Below, in pieces: positions 16,923-26,066 of a DNA stretch of 64,000 nucleotides (its first letter is position 1; each line of letters opens with the position of its first letter). The DNA comes from Candidatus Defluviilinea gracilis. Lineage in GTDB: Bacteria > Chloroflexota > Anaerolineae > Anaerolineales > Villigracilaceae. Made by a program: the position numbers and the translations under genes. The notes below the pieces were generated by a model. It saw only the letters and a program-made list of their open reading frames with translations, did not search any database and was not told the DNA's origin. The stretch covers positions 248,001-312,000 of the forward strand of contig JADJWS010000002.1 in NCBI GenBank assembly GCA_016716235.1, written 5' to 3'.

Positions 16923-17306
16923 ATGCCACAATACTTTACTGTACAGGAAGCTAATGAAACCTTGAAGATCATCCGCCCGCTGATGGATGAAGTGATGCAA
17001 ATCCGCCAGCGGATTCTTGCCAACCAGCCTGAAATTTGGTCAGCCGTCGAGAAGTCTGCGGGGAACGGTGGCAACCCCACGTTGAGCAAGATGGTCCTTG
17101 AATTTGAAAAATTCGACGCGTTGCTTCATCAGATACTGGATACGGGCGCGCAGATCAAAGATATCAACATCGGCTTGCTCGATTTCTCCGCGCTGAAAGA
17201 CGGACGCGAAGTGTATTTATGTTGGCAACATGGAGAGGGCGACATTGCCTTCTGGCACGAGATCGAAGACGGGTATGCAGGGCGGCAACCGATTCACTCG
17301 TTTTAG
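16923..17306 (+). CDS. DUF2203 family protein
   Basis: A 127-aa protein starting at ATG 16923. It matches the DUF2203 pattern: P-Q-Y-F-T-V-Q-E-A-N at the start, the K-D-I-N-I-G-L-L-D-F-S-A segment, and a C-terminal V-Y-L-C-W-Q-H-G-E-G-D-I-A-F-W-H-E motif. Function of the family is unknown. It is a single cytosolic domain, helical in its first two thirds. It follows the copA terminator and is probably expressed separately. Confidence 0.85.
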   Translation: MPQYFTVQEANETLKIIRPLMDEVMQIRQRILANQPEIWSAVEKSAGNGGNPTLSKMVLEFEKFDALLHQILDTGAQIKDINIGLLDFSALKDGREVYLCWQHGEGDIAFWHEIEDGYAGRQPIHSF

Positions 17307-17365
17307 TAAGGTCGCGCGTTATAGCCGCATCCGATTCAAACAAATCCATATTGCTCAGGAGAAAA

Positions 17366-18262
17366 ATGAATAAAGGAATTTTGAATGGCATTGTCGCGTA
17401 TGCGTTGTGGGGGTTCTTCCCGATCTATTGGAAATTGCTCCATGATGTGCCTGCCATTGAATTGCTTGGGCATCGCATTGCGTGGTCATTTTTGTTATTG
17501 ATCGTTACCATCATGGTCATGCGCCAATGGGATGACTTTCGTTCCGCCTTGAACGCGCGGACATTCCGAATTTATCTCATCGCCGCGATCCTGATCGGCG
17601 TCAACTGGTTGACGTATGTGTGGGCGGTCAACGCGGGGTTTATCGTCGAAACCAGTTTGGGCTATTTTATCAATCCCTTGCTGAGTGTGTTGATGGGTGT
17701 AATCTTCCTGCGCGAGCGATTACGCTCTGCGCAATGGATTCCCGTCGCGCTTGCCGCGGTAGGGGTGGCGTACCTCGCGTTCGCGTATGGTCGCCTTCCA
17801 TGGATCGCGCTACTGCTGGCGTTCACTTTTGGATTTTACGGACTGACGAAAAAGCTCGCGCCGCTTGGCTCGGTGTTCGGTCTCACACTCGAAACGGGGA
17901 TACTTTTTCTGCCCGCGGTTGCTTATCTCGGATGGGCGGAAGTCAATGGAAGCGCGGCATTTTTACACACGGGAACAACTCCCGACCTGCTGATGATCGG
18001 CGCGGGCGTGGTGACGACCATCCCGCTGTTGCTGTTTGCCTCCGCCGCGAAGCAGATCCCCCTTTCGATGATCGGCATCTTGCAATATCTCGCGCCGACG
18101 ATTCAATTCCTGATCGGTGTGTTTGTCTATGACGAACCCTTCGACCAATCACGGCTGATCGGTTTCAGCATTGTGTGGCTTGCCTTAATCGTCTTCTGGG
18201 TGGAGAACTATTGGGCTAGCCGCGTTCCGTTGTCTGCGCTTTCCACGGTGAGCGAAAAATAG
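17366..18262 (+). CDS. rarD: RarD-type EamA transporter
   Basis: A 298-aa inner-membrane protein with ten hydrophobic segments in two EamA halves. The opening N-K-G-I-L-N-G-I-V-A-Y-A-L-W-G-F and H-R-I-A-W-S are typical of the RarD branch of the drug/metabolite transporter superfamily. Start chosen at ATG 17366, preceded by CAGGAG; longer readings run into the previous gene. Substrate unknown. Confidence 0.85.
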   Translation: MNKGILNGIVAYALWGFFPIYWKLLHDVPAIELLGHRIAWSFLLLIVTIMVMRQWDDFRSALNARTFRIYLIAAILIGVNWLTYVWAVNAGFIVETSLGYFINPLLSVLMGVIFLRERLRSAQWIPVALAAVGVAYLAFAYGRLPWIALLLAFTFGFYGLTKKLAPLGSVFGLTLETGILFLPAVAYLGWAEVNGSAAFLHTGTTPDLLMIGAGVVTTIPLLLFASAAKQIPLSMIGILQYLAPTIQFLIGVFVYDEPFDQSRLIGFSIVWLALIVFWVENYWASRVPLSALSTVSEK

Positions 18263-18297
18263 CCGCGCCGCAGGCTACATAGAGCAGGGGATGTTTG

Positions 18298-18354
18298 GAA
18301 GCCTCCTCGGGTTTAACGATAAAATCGCCGTGTTATACTGCGTGAGGAGGCTTC
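18298..18354 (+). promoter_or_regulatory. Hairpin over the ribosome site of the kinase gene, with internal promoter
   Basis: GAAGCCTCCTC (18298-18308) pairs with GAGGAGGCTTC (18344-18354), which contains the Shine-Dalgarno sequence of the GTG start at 18361. The loop holds TTTAAC-N16-TATACT (18312-18339), a possible promoter whose transcript would lack the upstream arm. Read-through RNA could thus be translationally masked. Confidence 0.4.
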
Positions 18355-18360
18355 AGGCAC

Positions 18361-20418
18361 GTGAACACCAGTCGCTTTCGAAAAATCTTTCAACCCCTCT
18401 TTGGAACCGATCGGCGGAATTTGACCGCGCGGTTGTTACATTCGATGATCTGGGCGGTGATGATCATCGGCGCGCTGATTCTTCTTTTCGATCTACTCGA
18501 GGGGAAAGCATCCTTCGACGCAAGAACGAGCATCATCTTCGGTTTGCTGGTCGAACAATTTCTTCTGCTCCTCCTTTTGAGATTGGGATATGTGAATACC
18601 GCCACCAACATCGCCTTGCTCTCGTTGTGGGGCGCGATGACCTACGGGGCATGGTATTCGGATGGCGTGCATGACTTGGCGATTTACGTATACATGCTCG
18701 TTATTCTCATTGCCGCCCTGTTGGCAGACTGGCGAATTCCCATTTTCATTGCCGCGATAAGCATCGTCGCGATTTGGGGCATGGCGATTGCCGAGTTGCG
18801 CGGAGATTTGGTCCCGCAGATCGATTCGGCGCTGGGTCGCGCGCGTGATCTGACCGCGATCTTTGCCTTCCTGGTTTTTCTCATCTTTTTATTGATCAAA
18901 ATTCTGCGCGATGATCATGAAAAAACTCAAGAGGATTTTGCGGGCAGGTTGCGCGCGGAAAAAGCGTTGCGCGAAGGCGAGGAACGATTCCGCAGCATTT
19001 TTCAATCCAGCCCGATTGCGATCGTTCTGACCAGCCTCAACGAGGGACGGTTGCTCGACGCTAATGCGGCGTATTGGAGGTTAACCGGTTTTATTCCAAG
19101 CCAGGCGCTGGGGCGCACCTCTATTGAATTGGGGATTTGGGAGGATGAATCACTGCGGAGAAAATTCGTTACAAAACTGCGCGAGGAGAAAACAATCCAC
19201 AACCCCGTCTACGAATTTTTTTCCGCCGCAGGCGAGACGAAGATCACAGACGCGTATTATGAGTTGATCGATTTCGATGACAAGCCCGCGATTCTCTCCT
19301 TGTTTCTGGATGTCACAAAACAAAAACAGGCTCAAGACGCCCTCTTTCAAAGCGAACGCCGCATGCGCGCCATATTCGACGCAATTCCCGATATGCTCTT
19401 CGAGTTACAGCGCGATGGAACGATTTTGCGATTTGTCCCATCCGCGTTGTTCGACCCATTGATGCCGCCTGAGGAATTCCTCGGTAAAAAAGTGTCGGAG
19501 GTGCTTCCGCCGCTCGCGGAACAGACGGCATTCGCCATAACTCGCGCGCTGGAATCGGGCCAGGTAAACGCGTTTGAATATCAGATGCCGCAAAGCGGGG
19601 AGCGCAAAACGTTCGAAGCCCGGATCATATCCATCGACTCCGATACCGTCATGGCGATGATCCGGGATGTGTCTCTCGTCAAATGGATAGCCACCGAACG
19701 TGAAAAACTGATCAACGAACTGGAGGCAAAAAATGCGGAACTCGAACGGTTTGTGTATACCGTCTCGCATGATTTAAAGTCTCCGTTGGTGACCATCGTA
19801 GGTTTTTTGGGCTATCTCGAAGAAGATCTCAAGCGCGGCGATATGGAAGTACTGCGGAAGGATGTCCAGCGCATTTACCTCGCCGCGTATAAAATGCAAG
19901 ACTTGTTGAAAGACCTGCTGGAACTCTCGCGCGTTGGGAGGGCGCTGAATCCTCCACAGATGGTTTCATTCGGAGAACTTGTCGAAGAAGCGCTCGAATT
20001 GACCGAAGGAAGCCTGCAGGCGCGCGGCGCGCGAACTTTGATTCAGCCGGACCTGCCGGTTGTATATGGCGACCACCAGCGTTTATTGGAACTTTTGCAG
20101 AACCTGATTGACAATGCCGCCAAATATATGGGCGATCAGGTCGACCCGACGATTGAAATTGGGCAGGCTGGGCGCGAAGGCGGCAAGCCGATCCTGTTTG
20201 TCCGTGACAATGGAATCGGCATCGCGCCGGAATACCATGAAAAAATCTTTGGTTTGTTCAATAAACTAGACCCGGGCGCCGATGGGACCGGTGTGGGGCT
20301 GGCGCTCGCCAAACGAATTGTCGAATTCCACGACGGCAGATTGTGGGTCGAAAGCGAGGCGGGGAAAGGCGCCACGTTCTACTTTACGCTTCCCTCCCAG
20401 TCCGAGTCTGCGCGCTAA
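18361..20418 (+). CDS. Membrane PAS-PAS sensor histidine kinase
   Basis: A 685-aa protein read from GTG 18361. About five or six hydrophobic helices occupy residues 20-180, followed by PAS domains near 210-325 and 330-440, a coiled stretch, a HisKA domain with S-H-D-L-K-S-P (phospho-His near 470) and a HATPase with N-A-A-K-Y, D-N-G-I-G-I and G-T-G-V-G-L. All catalytic boxes are intact. It lies 3 nt before a second kinase of the same general design; no response regulator is adjacent, so the partner is elsewhere. Possible signals are membrane-soluble or PAS-bound ligands. Confidence 0.88.
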   Translation: MNTSRFRKIFQPLFGTDRRNLTARLLHSMIWAVMIIGALILLFDLLEGKASFDARTSIIFGLLVEQFLLLLLLRLGYVNTATNIALLSLWGAMTYGAWYSDGVHDLAIYVYMLVILIAALLADWRIPIFIAAISIVAIWGMAIAELRGDLVPQIDSALGRARDLTAIFAFLVFLIFLLIKILRDDHEKTQEDFAGRLRAEKALREGEERFRSIFQSSPIAIVLTSLNEGRLLDANAAYWRLTGFIPSQALGRTSIELGIWEDESLRRKFVTKLREEKTIHNPVYEFFSAAGETKITDAYYELIDFDDKPAILSLFLDVTKQKQAQDALFQSERRMRAIFDAIPDMLFELQRDGTILRFVPSALFDPLMPPEEFLGKKVSEVLPPLAEQTAFAITRALESGQVNAFEYQMPQSGERKTFEARIISIDSDTVMAMIRDVSLVKWIATEREKLINELEAKNAELERFVYTVSHDLKSPLVTIVGFLGYLEEDLKRGDMEVLRKDVQRIYLAAYKMQDLLKDLLELSRVGRALNPPQMVSFGELVEEALELTEGSLQARGARTLIQPDLPVVYGDHQRLLELLQNLIDNAAKYMGDQVDPTIEIGQAGREGGKPILFVRDNGIGIAPEYHEKIFGLFNKLDPGADGTGVGLALAKRIVEFHDGRLWVESEAGKGATFYFTLPSQSESAR

Positions 20419-20421
20419 CCC

Positions 20422-22122
20422 ATGTCTCACTCTCCCTTTCGGCGACTGCAAGAAGCATTCATCGAACCTCCTCAGATCGCGGAGGATATTGCGCTCCGTC
20501 ATAAGTCGCGCCTGCTGAATATCTTTCTATTGATCATGATCGTGATCTTTATGGGCGTGGATGGTTATTACCTCGCCTCTATCCCGGGTTACCAGCCTCC
20601 CTGGTATGGGTATGTTTTTCTGGTTGGGTCTTACGTTGTGAATCGCGCTGGTTTCTACCGCGCTTCGGCGTTGTCGATCCTCATTATGTTCCCGGTGGTC
20701 ATCTTCATCAATATCGTTTCCGGCACGTCCTCATCTCCTGTGACAACCATCTATTATCTGATCCCAGGGCTGATCCTGGCTGGGATATTACTCTCGCTCA
20801 AACTAACTATTCTCTTTGCGGTCGTTGAGGCGGCAATCCTGCTTTCCATTCCCTTTGCCGCGCCGCAATCTTTTGCCGATTTTGAATCCATCATTGGGCC
20901 TCTCTCCGCTTTTCTCATCAGCGCTGTGCTGGTATTAGTTTCGATCAGCCACCGCAACAGGGTGGAAGCGGAGCGGCAAGAAGAACTGCGTAGAAGCGAA
21001 GAACGCTATCGTTTGATCTCGTCGGTCACCTCCGATTATGTGTTCTCCAACATACAGGACGAAAAGGGCGACATCGCGCTTAACTGGGTGGCGGGAGCGT
21101 TCGAGCGGATATCGGGCTATACGGTGCAAGAATTCAATGAGCGCGGCGGGTGGGTGGCTACGATCTACCCCGACGATATCGAGAAGGACGCGCGCGATAT
21201 GGACAAAATTCGCAGGGGCGAAACGGTGATCTCAGAATTGCGGACCGTTCATAAAGACGGCTCGATCCGCTGGGTGAGAAATTATGCTCATCCTGTTTTG
21301 GATTCGCAACAAAATACATTGATCGGCATTTATGGCGCGGTTCAGGATGTCACCGAACAAAAGCAGGTTCAACAAGAACGCGAGGACTTGATCAGGGAAT
21401 TGGAAGCCAAAAATGCCGAACTGGAGCAATTCGCCTACACGGTTTCGCATGACCTGAAAGCGCCGCTTATCACGATCAAAGGTTTCCTCGGTTTTCTCCC
21501 CGAAGACGCGCGCTCGGGAAATGTGGAGCGGCTTGAAGGCGATCTCCGGCGCATTGGCGATGCAACGGAGAAAATGCGCAAACTATTGGACGACCTTCTT
21601 GAGCTTTCAAGGATTGGGAGGCTGACGAATCCGCCCACTGTCATAGCGCTCAAAGCATTAATTGACGAAACTCTCGGCTTGCTCCAGGGTCGCCTGGCGG
21701 AAAGAAAAATCCGTATCACCATTGAGGATGATCTGCCTTTCCTCTATGGAGACCGGAGCCGCCTCTTGGAAGTTCTACAAAACGTATTCGACAACGCGTT
21801 GAAATTCATGGGCGATCAATCGAATCCGCAGATTGAAATAGGCGGGCAAAAGGAACCGCAGAATGGGTTTGTAACGATCTTTGTGCGCGATAACGGCATA
21901 GGCATTGCGCCGCAATATCATGAGCAGATCTTTGGCTTGTTCAACCGGTTGAATCCAAAGATCGACGGGACAGGCGTGGGCTTGGCGCTTGCCAAGAGGA
22001 TCGTTGAATTTCATGGCGGCAGAATTTGGGTGGAGAGCCGGGTGGGCGAGGGCGCCACGTTTTACTTCACGCTTCCGCTGGCGGACCAAGCCAGCCCGGC
22101 GAGCGAATCGCCCTCATCCTGA
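20422..22122 (+). CDS. Membrane PAS sensor histidine kinase
   Basis: A 566-aa kinase. Five or six hydrophobic helices (about residues 30-175), one PAS/PAC unit near 190-320, HisKA with S-H-D-L-K-A-P (His near 342) and HATPase with N-A-L-K-F, D-N-G-I-G-I and G-T-G-V-G-L. The kinase core is very similar to that of the preceding gene, so the pair probably arose by duplication and then changed sensor halves. The two genes are 3 nt apart and co-transcribed. Confidence 0.88.
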   Translation: MSHSPFRRLQEAFIEPPQIAEDIALRHKSRLLNIFLLIMIVIFMGVDGYYLASIPGYQPPWYGYVFLVGSYVVNRAGFYRASALSILIMFPVVIFINIVSGTSSSPVTTIYYLIPGLILAGILLSLKLTILFAVVEAAILLSIPFAAPQSFADFESIIGPLSAFLISAVLVLVSISHRNRVEAERQEELRRSEERYRLISSVTSDYVFSNIQDEKGDIALNWVAGAFERISGYTVQEFNERGGWVATIYPDDIEKDARDMDKIRRGETVISELRTVHKDGSIRWVRNYAHPVLDSQQNTLIGIYGAVQDVTEQKQVQQEREDLIRELEAKNAELEQFAYTVSHDLKAPLITIKGFLGFLPEDARSGNVERLEGDLRRIGDATEKMRKLLDDLLELSRIGRLTNPPTVIALKALIDETLGLLQGRLAERKIRITIEDDLPFLYGDRSRLLEVLQNVFDNALKFMGDQSNPQIEIGGQKEPQNGFVTIFVRDNGIGIAPQYHEQIFGLFNRLNPKIDGTGVGLALAKRIVEFHGGRIWVESRVGEGATFYFTLPLADQASPASESPSS

Positions 22123-22406
22123 TGGAAAAGCGGATAATGCCGGGTCGGATTGTATCTATTTTCACAAACGGGAGTATAATCCTTGCGTTTGCAAAGACCG
22201 GCTCGCTTCTTCGCGTTGTTAGAAACCCTGGAGTACGAGAAAATCGCTTGTCATAGACGGTCTTCACGAAAGTTCAGGCAACGTGTCGCCTGCCTTGACG
22301 CAGTACAACTACGTCAAGAACTTCGTGCAGACGCAGCGCAATTGCGTCAAGAACTTCAGCATCAAGAACTTCACGGTTGGAAACGAGTTGTATTTCGGAG
22401 CGCATG
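22123..22406. other. Repeat-rich leader of the ebo-like cluster
   Basis: No gene seen. A TATAAT at 22175-22180 could be a -10 box, but no good -35 is placed. From 22260 the sequence consists of short repeats: a TTCACGAAAG-CAGGC motif that recurs inverted near 27793-27814, and hairpins built on TTGACGCAG/CTACGTCAA and GACGCA/TGCGTC. The leader RNA would be heavily structured. Confidence 0.5.
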
Positions 22407-23648
22407 ATGATCAAACTCAGTTACAGCACCTTTGGGTTAACCAACCTCGATTTTTTGCGCGCCATCGAAGTGGTGGACAAAGCGGGCTACCCCGGCGTGG
22501 AACTCTCGTTTCACCGCGACCAATTCAACCCGTTCAACCTGACCGACGACGATCTCGACGCGATCAAGCGGAAGCTCGACTCGCTGGAAGTGACCGCGGC
22601 TTGCATGTCCACCGCCTCGCATTTCTTCACGCCGCAGCGTCCGCACGAACCTTCGTTGATGACTCCCGATCTGGCGGGACGCAAACGCCGCATTGAGCTT
22701 GTCCGCAGGGGAGTGCATGTTGCCCGCAGGCTGGGCATACCGCTCGTCTCGTTTGGAAGCGGCTTCATCCGCGATGAGCATGTGAGCAACCCGTCTGTCA
22801 ATCCGCGCGAGTTGCTGGTGGATAGTATCCATCAATGCCTTTCGTCGTTGCGCGACGACGACAACATCACATTGTTGATCGAGCCTGAGCCCGGCATGTA
22901 CATCGAGACGCTCGAGCAGGGCATGGATCTCGTGGATGAGATCGGTTCATCGCGTTTCCAATTGCACCTCGATCTGAATCATAACTATTGCTCCGAGACG
23001 AACTATCTTGAGGCGCTGGGCAAAGCCGCGCCGCGCGCGAAGTTTTTGCACGTGTCCGATTCGCAGGAGGGTTATAACCTAAAGCTGGTGAAGGCGAGTG
23101 ACGACCTCAAGATGGATTTGAACTTTGCCAAATACCTGATCTACTTCCCCGAGACAGCGGATTATCTTTTAGTTGACCCCGATCACCCGATTTATTTTTA
23201 CGATGAGCCCCCCGGCGCAAAGCAAAAGAAACTGATCGAAGCGATTCTGGGATCGGTGAACATCTCCGTGCCGCCCGCTTTTGTGGATTACAACAGCCTG
23301 TATGCGGGGCAGTCTCCGTTTGAGAGCGAAATTTTCGTCTACCTCATTTCGGTTCCGGGCTTGACTTACGATGTGCTGGAACGCGCTCGCCCGATCATCA
23401 TCTATTTGCGAAGCACGAAAGACACAAACGGAAAACTTCTGATGGATAAGATGGTCGCCAACACGTTGACGGGCATTGTCCACTTCCACGAGATCCCCGG
23501 CGAGGGGACGATGGATTTTGCCGCCACGTTCAAGACCCTCAAAGACAACGGCTTCTCCGGCTATGCCTCGGTGGAGTTGTATCACCATGTGGCGTCGTGG
23601 GAAAAAGCGCTCGCGGATAGTTACAAACATTTGTCAAAGTTTGTATAG
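22407..23648 (+). CDS. EboE-like sugar-isomerase-fold TIM barrel
   Basis: Start at ATG 22407 (CGGAG 6 nt upstream); the adjacent ATG 22404 is too close to the ribosome site. The 413-aa product has a xylose-isomerase-like TIM-barrel look: opening I-K-L-S-Y-S-T-F-G-L, I-E-P-E-P-G-M-Y-I-E-T, H-L-D-L-N-H-N-Y-C and F-L-H-V-S-D-S carry the likely metal-binding acid and histidine residues. The C-terminal part ends in a second G-Y-A-S-V-E-L-Y-H motif. It resembles EboE of the ebo clusters of cyanobacteria and others. The last codons lie inside a palindromic repeat. Substrate unknown. Confidence 0.65.
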   Translation: MIKLSYSTFGLTNLDFLRAIEVVDKAGYPGVELSFHRDQFNPFNLTDDDLDAIKRKLDSLEVTAACMSTASHFFTPQRPHEPSLMTPDLAGRKRRIELVRRGVHVARRLGIPLVSFGSGFIRDEHVSNPSVNPRELLVDSIHQCLSSLRDDDNITLLIEPEPGMYIETLEQGMDLVDEIGSSRFQLHLDLNHNYCSETNYLEALGKAAPRAKFLHVSDSQEGYNLKLVKASDDLKMDLNFAKYLIYFPETADYLLVDPDHPIYFYDEPPGAKQKKLIEAILGSVNISVPPAFVDYNSLYAGQSPFESEIFVYLISVPGLTYDVLERARPIIIYLRSTKDTNGKLLMDKMVANTLTGIVHFHEIPGEGTMDFAATFKTLKDNGFSGYASVELYHHVASWEKALADSYKHLSKFV

Positions 23649-23706
23649 TACGGCAAACTTCAGTTTGCCTTTGTTTGTATAGTATGGCAAACTCCAGTTT
23701 GCCTTT
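23646..23706. repeat. Tandem hairpin repeat overlapping a stop codon
   Basis: Two units with a 34-nt period, each TTTGTATAGTA followed by a perfect palindrome: GGCAAACTTCAGTTTGCC (23652-23669) and GGCAAACTCCAGTTTGCC (23686-23703). The first unit supplies the TAG stop and last two codons of the upstream gene. Confidence 0.7.
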
Positions 23707-23717
23707 GGAGTATTTTT

Positions 23718-24197
23718 ATGATCAACCTCGAACAACTCGGTTGGGAGACAGCCACCGTCGGCGAACTCGACCATCGCAGATTGAAAGCCCCGCACGTCAA
23801 ACTGCGCTCTGCGAAACCGGGCGCGGCTGGCGACGTGGTCTATTCGGTGGATTTGCGGATCAACCTGCCGAATTCTGTTTTCCTCTCATCCACCGAAATG
23901 CACTCCTTTGAGCATTTCTTATTGTGGGGATTCCAAAAGTATATGCCGCAGAATTTCATCTCCATCGGTTTGATGGGATGCCAGACCGGCTTCTATCTGG
24001 TTTTGCTCAATGAAGGACGCTCCGAAGCCGTGATGGATGTGTACGAAAAAATATTAAATGATATCTTGGTTGCCGCCGAAGTCCCTTACGCCAACATCGA
24101 ACAATGCGGCAATTATAAGAATCACAGCCTCGAGATGGCGCAGGCTCTCGCGCAAAGGGTGTTAGACGCGAAAGCAGACTGGCGTCAGATCGTGTAG
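23718..24197 (+). CDS. LuxS-family S-ribosylhomocysteine lyase
   Basis: A 159-aa protein with the LuxS residue set: D-H-R-R-L-K-A-P-H at 18-26, zinc and acid motif H62-S-F-E65-H66, catalytic-cysteine motif M-G-C88-Q-T-G-F-Y, and third zinc ligand C120 in E-Q-C-G-N-Y-K-N-H-S. LuxS cleaves S-ribosylhomocysteine to homocysteine and DPD. The length is normal, but sequence between motifs is diverged. No nucleosidase (Pfs) gene is adjacent, and the genome has ahcY at 38604, so a classic SAH-recycling need is not obvious. Its place between EboE- and EboD-like genes suggests a pathway role, perhaps linked to the methyltransferase two genes on. Confidence 0.78.
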   Translation: MINLEQLGWETATVGELDHRRLKAPHVKLRSAKPGAAGDVVYSVDLRINLPNSVFLSSTEMHSFEHFLLWGFQKYMPQNFISIGLMGCQTGFYLVLLNEGRSEAVMDVYEKILNDILVAAEVPYANIEQCGNYKNHSLEMAQALAQRVLDAKADWRQIV

Positions 24198-24210
24198 AGT
24201 TGGGACGAGA

Positions 24211-25338
24211 ATGACCACGCGCAAAGTCACCTATCAACACACAATCGAATACGAGGTGATCAACACCTCGGGCTTGTTCCACCCGCAAAATTGGGCGTTG
24301 CTTTCGGTCGGCAAGATCGAAGACGCGCGCCGCTTTGTGGTGGTGGACGCCAACGTGGAAAAATATCACGGCGCCGCCATCCGCGCGTATTTTGATTTTC
24401 ATCATGTGGATGCGCGTATTGTTATCTTTCCCGGCGGCGAGGAAAACAAGACGCTGGATCACTACCTCGCCCTTGCGCATGAACTCGACCTTTTTCCGAT
24501 TCATCGCCGCGACGAGCCGATCATTGCCATCGGCGGCGGCGTGCTCACCGACCTGGTGGGCTTCGTGGCGGCGAGTCATCGCCGCGGCGTGCCGTACATC
24601 AAAGTACCGACCACGTTGATGGGGTATGTGGACGCCTCCATCGGCATCAAGACCGGCTTTAACTTCAACGGCAACAAGAATCGCCTCGGCGCTTTTCATG
24701 CCCCTCAAACTGTTCTGCTCGACAAAACGCTTCTCAAAACCCTTCCGCGCCGTCACCTCCTCAACGGCGTGTGCGAGATCATCAAACTTGCCGTCGTCTG
24801 CGATGCCGAATTGTTCGACCTGCTTGAATTGCATGGAGCGCAAAGTGTGGCGTCGCATTTTCAAAATGGAGAAAGCGACGTCCTACTCGACCGCGCCATC
24901 ACCGGCATGATCAAGGAGTTGGAGCCGAATCTTTTCGAGGCAGAACTTGCCCGCAAGGTGGATTTCGGTCACACCTTCAGCTACGGATTGGAGACGCGGC
25001 ACGAGGCGAATTTGCTTCACGGCGAGGCAGTGTTGCTTGACATCCTCCTCTCCACGCTGATTGCGCGCGGACGCAACTTGTTGACGGATTCTGACGCAGA
25101 ACGCATCTTCCGCTTGACGCGCGAGTTGGGCTTCGCTTTCAACGCCTCTATCCTCGACCCCAGCCTGCTTTACTCCTCGTTGATCGAACGCACGTATCAT
25201 CGTAACGGACTACAGCGCGTTCCCATGCCGCATGGTATTGGCGGCTGTACTTTCCTCAACGATATTAGCGCGACTGAAATTGAATCTGCTGTAAAAATTT
25301 TGGAAGATTGGATGACCAAAGAATATGAAATCCTTTGA
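24211..25338 (+). CDS. EboD-like sugar-phosphate cyclase (DHQ-synthase fold)
   Basis: A 375-aa member of the 3-dehydroquinate synthase superfamily. NAD-binding G-G-G-V-L-T-D-L-V-G-F, P-T-T-L-M-G-Y-V-D-A-S-I-G-I-K-T and N-K-N-R-L-G-A-F are clear, as are metal-site segments E-I-I-K-L-A, D-F-G-H-T-F-S and L-L-H-G-E-A-V. The KNRLGAF and HTFS variants point to sedoheptulose-7-phosphate cyclases or EboD rather than true AroB. It would cyclise a phosphorylated sugar to a cyclitol-type product. It overlaps the next gene by 14 nt, so both are co-translated. Confidence 0.78.
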   Translation: MTTRKVTYQHTIEYEVINTSGLFHPQNWALLSVGKIEDARRFVVVDANVEKYHGAAIRAYFDFHHVDARIVIFPGGEENKTLDHYLALAHELDLFPIHRRDEPIIAIGGGVLTDLVGFVAASHRRGVPYIKVPTTLMGYVDASIGIKTGFNFNGNKNRLGAFHAPQTVLLDKTLLKTLPRRHLLNGVCEIIKLAVVCDAELFDLLELHGAQSVASHFQNGESDVLLDRAITGMIKELEPNLFEAELARKVDFGHTFSYGLETRHEANLLHGEAVLLDILLSTLIARGRNLLTDSDAERIFRLTRELGFAFNASILDPSLLYSSLIERTYHRNGLQRVPMPHGIGGCTFLNDISATEIESAVKILEDWMTKEYEIL

Positions 25339-26041
25339 CAATGTTCATCAACGGGAGATCGATCGGTTCGATCACTTCTCCAGTATTTGGTGGGACTTGA
25401 AAGGCGAGATGGGCACTTTGCACATCATCAACCCGCTGAGGACGAAGTTCATCATGGAGCAACTCCCCGCGAACCCGAAGATCCTCGACGTGGGATGCGG
25501 CGGGGGGATCCTCTCTGAGGCGTTGGCAAAGGCCGGCGCGCGGGTAACAGGCTTAGACTTGTCCGAAGCGTCCGTCGAGGTGGCGAAACGTCACGCGCAG
25601 AGTCAGAATCTCCAAATTGATTATCGCTACGAAAGCGTCCAGGATGTGGCGGATCGAGAGGCGGGGACGTTCGACGGCGTCGCTTGTATGGAAATGCTTG
25701 AGCATGTGCCGGAGCCGGGCAAAGTGGTGGCGGCATGCGCGAAGGCGCTCAAACCCGGCGGGCAGGCGTTCTTCTCCACGATCAACCGCACGCCCAAAGC
25801 GTTTCTGTTTGCCATCGTCATGGGCGAATATGTTCTGCGTCTGTTGGCGCGCGGCACGCATACCTACTCGATGTTGATCCGCCCGAGCGAACTCAAGCAG
25901 TGGAACCGCGAGTCGGGGCTTGATTTTGCGCGCCTCGCCAGCCTGATGTACAATCCCATCACGCGCGGCTGGAAGGTTGCGCCGAATAAAGAAGACGTGA
26001 ACTACATGGCGCATTTTATTAAAAGCAAAAGCGCAAAGTAA
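25325..26041 (+). CDS. UbiG-like SAM methyltransferase
   Basis: A 238-aa class I methyltransferase. SAM loop I-L-D-V-G-C-G-G-G at about residues 53-61, acidic G-L-D-L-S-E after strand 2, and the helix region C-M-E-M-L-E-H-V-P-E-P match UbiG-type O-methyltransferases, including the N-terminal F-D-H-F-S-S-I-W-W-D. In UbiG proteins it methylates a ring hydroxyl of a prenylated quinone precursor. Here it sits between a cyclase and a UbiA-type prenyltransferase, so a prenylated cyclitol or ring product is a reasonable substrate guess. Confidence 0.75.
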   Translation: MKSFDNVHQREIDRFDHFSSIWWDLKGEMGTLHIINPLRTKFIMEQLPANPKILDVGCGGGILSEALAKAGARVTGLDLSEASVEVAKRHAQSQNLQIDYRYESVQDVADREAGTFDGVACMEMLEHVPEPGKVVAACAKALKPGGQAFFSTINRTPKAFLFAIVMGEYVLRLLARGTHTYSMLIRPSELKQWNRESGLDFARLASLMYNPITRGWKVAPNKEDVNYMAHFIKSKSAK

Positions 26042-26066
26042 ACTTTGCGGTACATTGGAGACATAC

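Noticed and set aside
23718..24197. LuxS as evidence for autoinducer-2 quorum sensing
   Set aside because: No receptor, Pfs or signalling genes are nearby; the gene context is biosynthetic.
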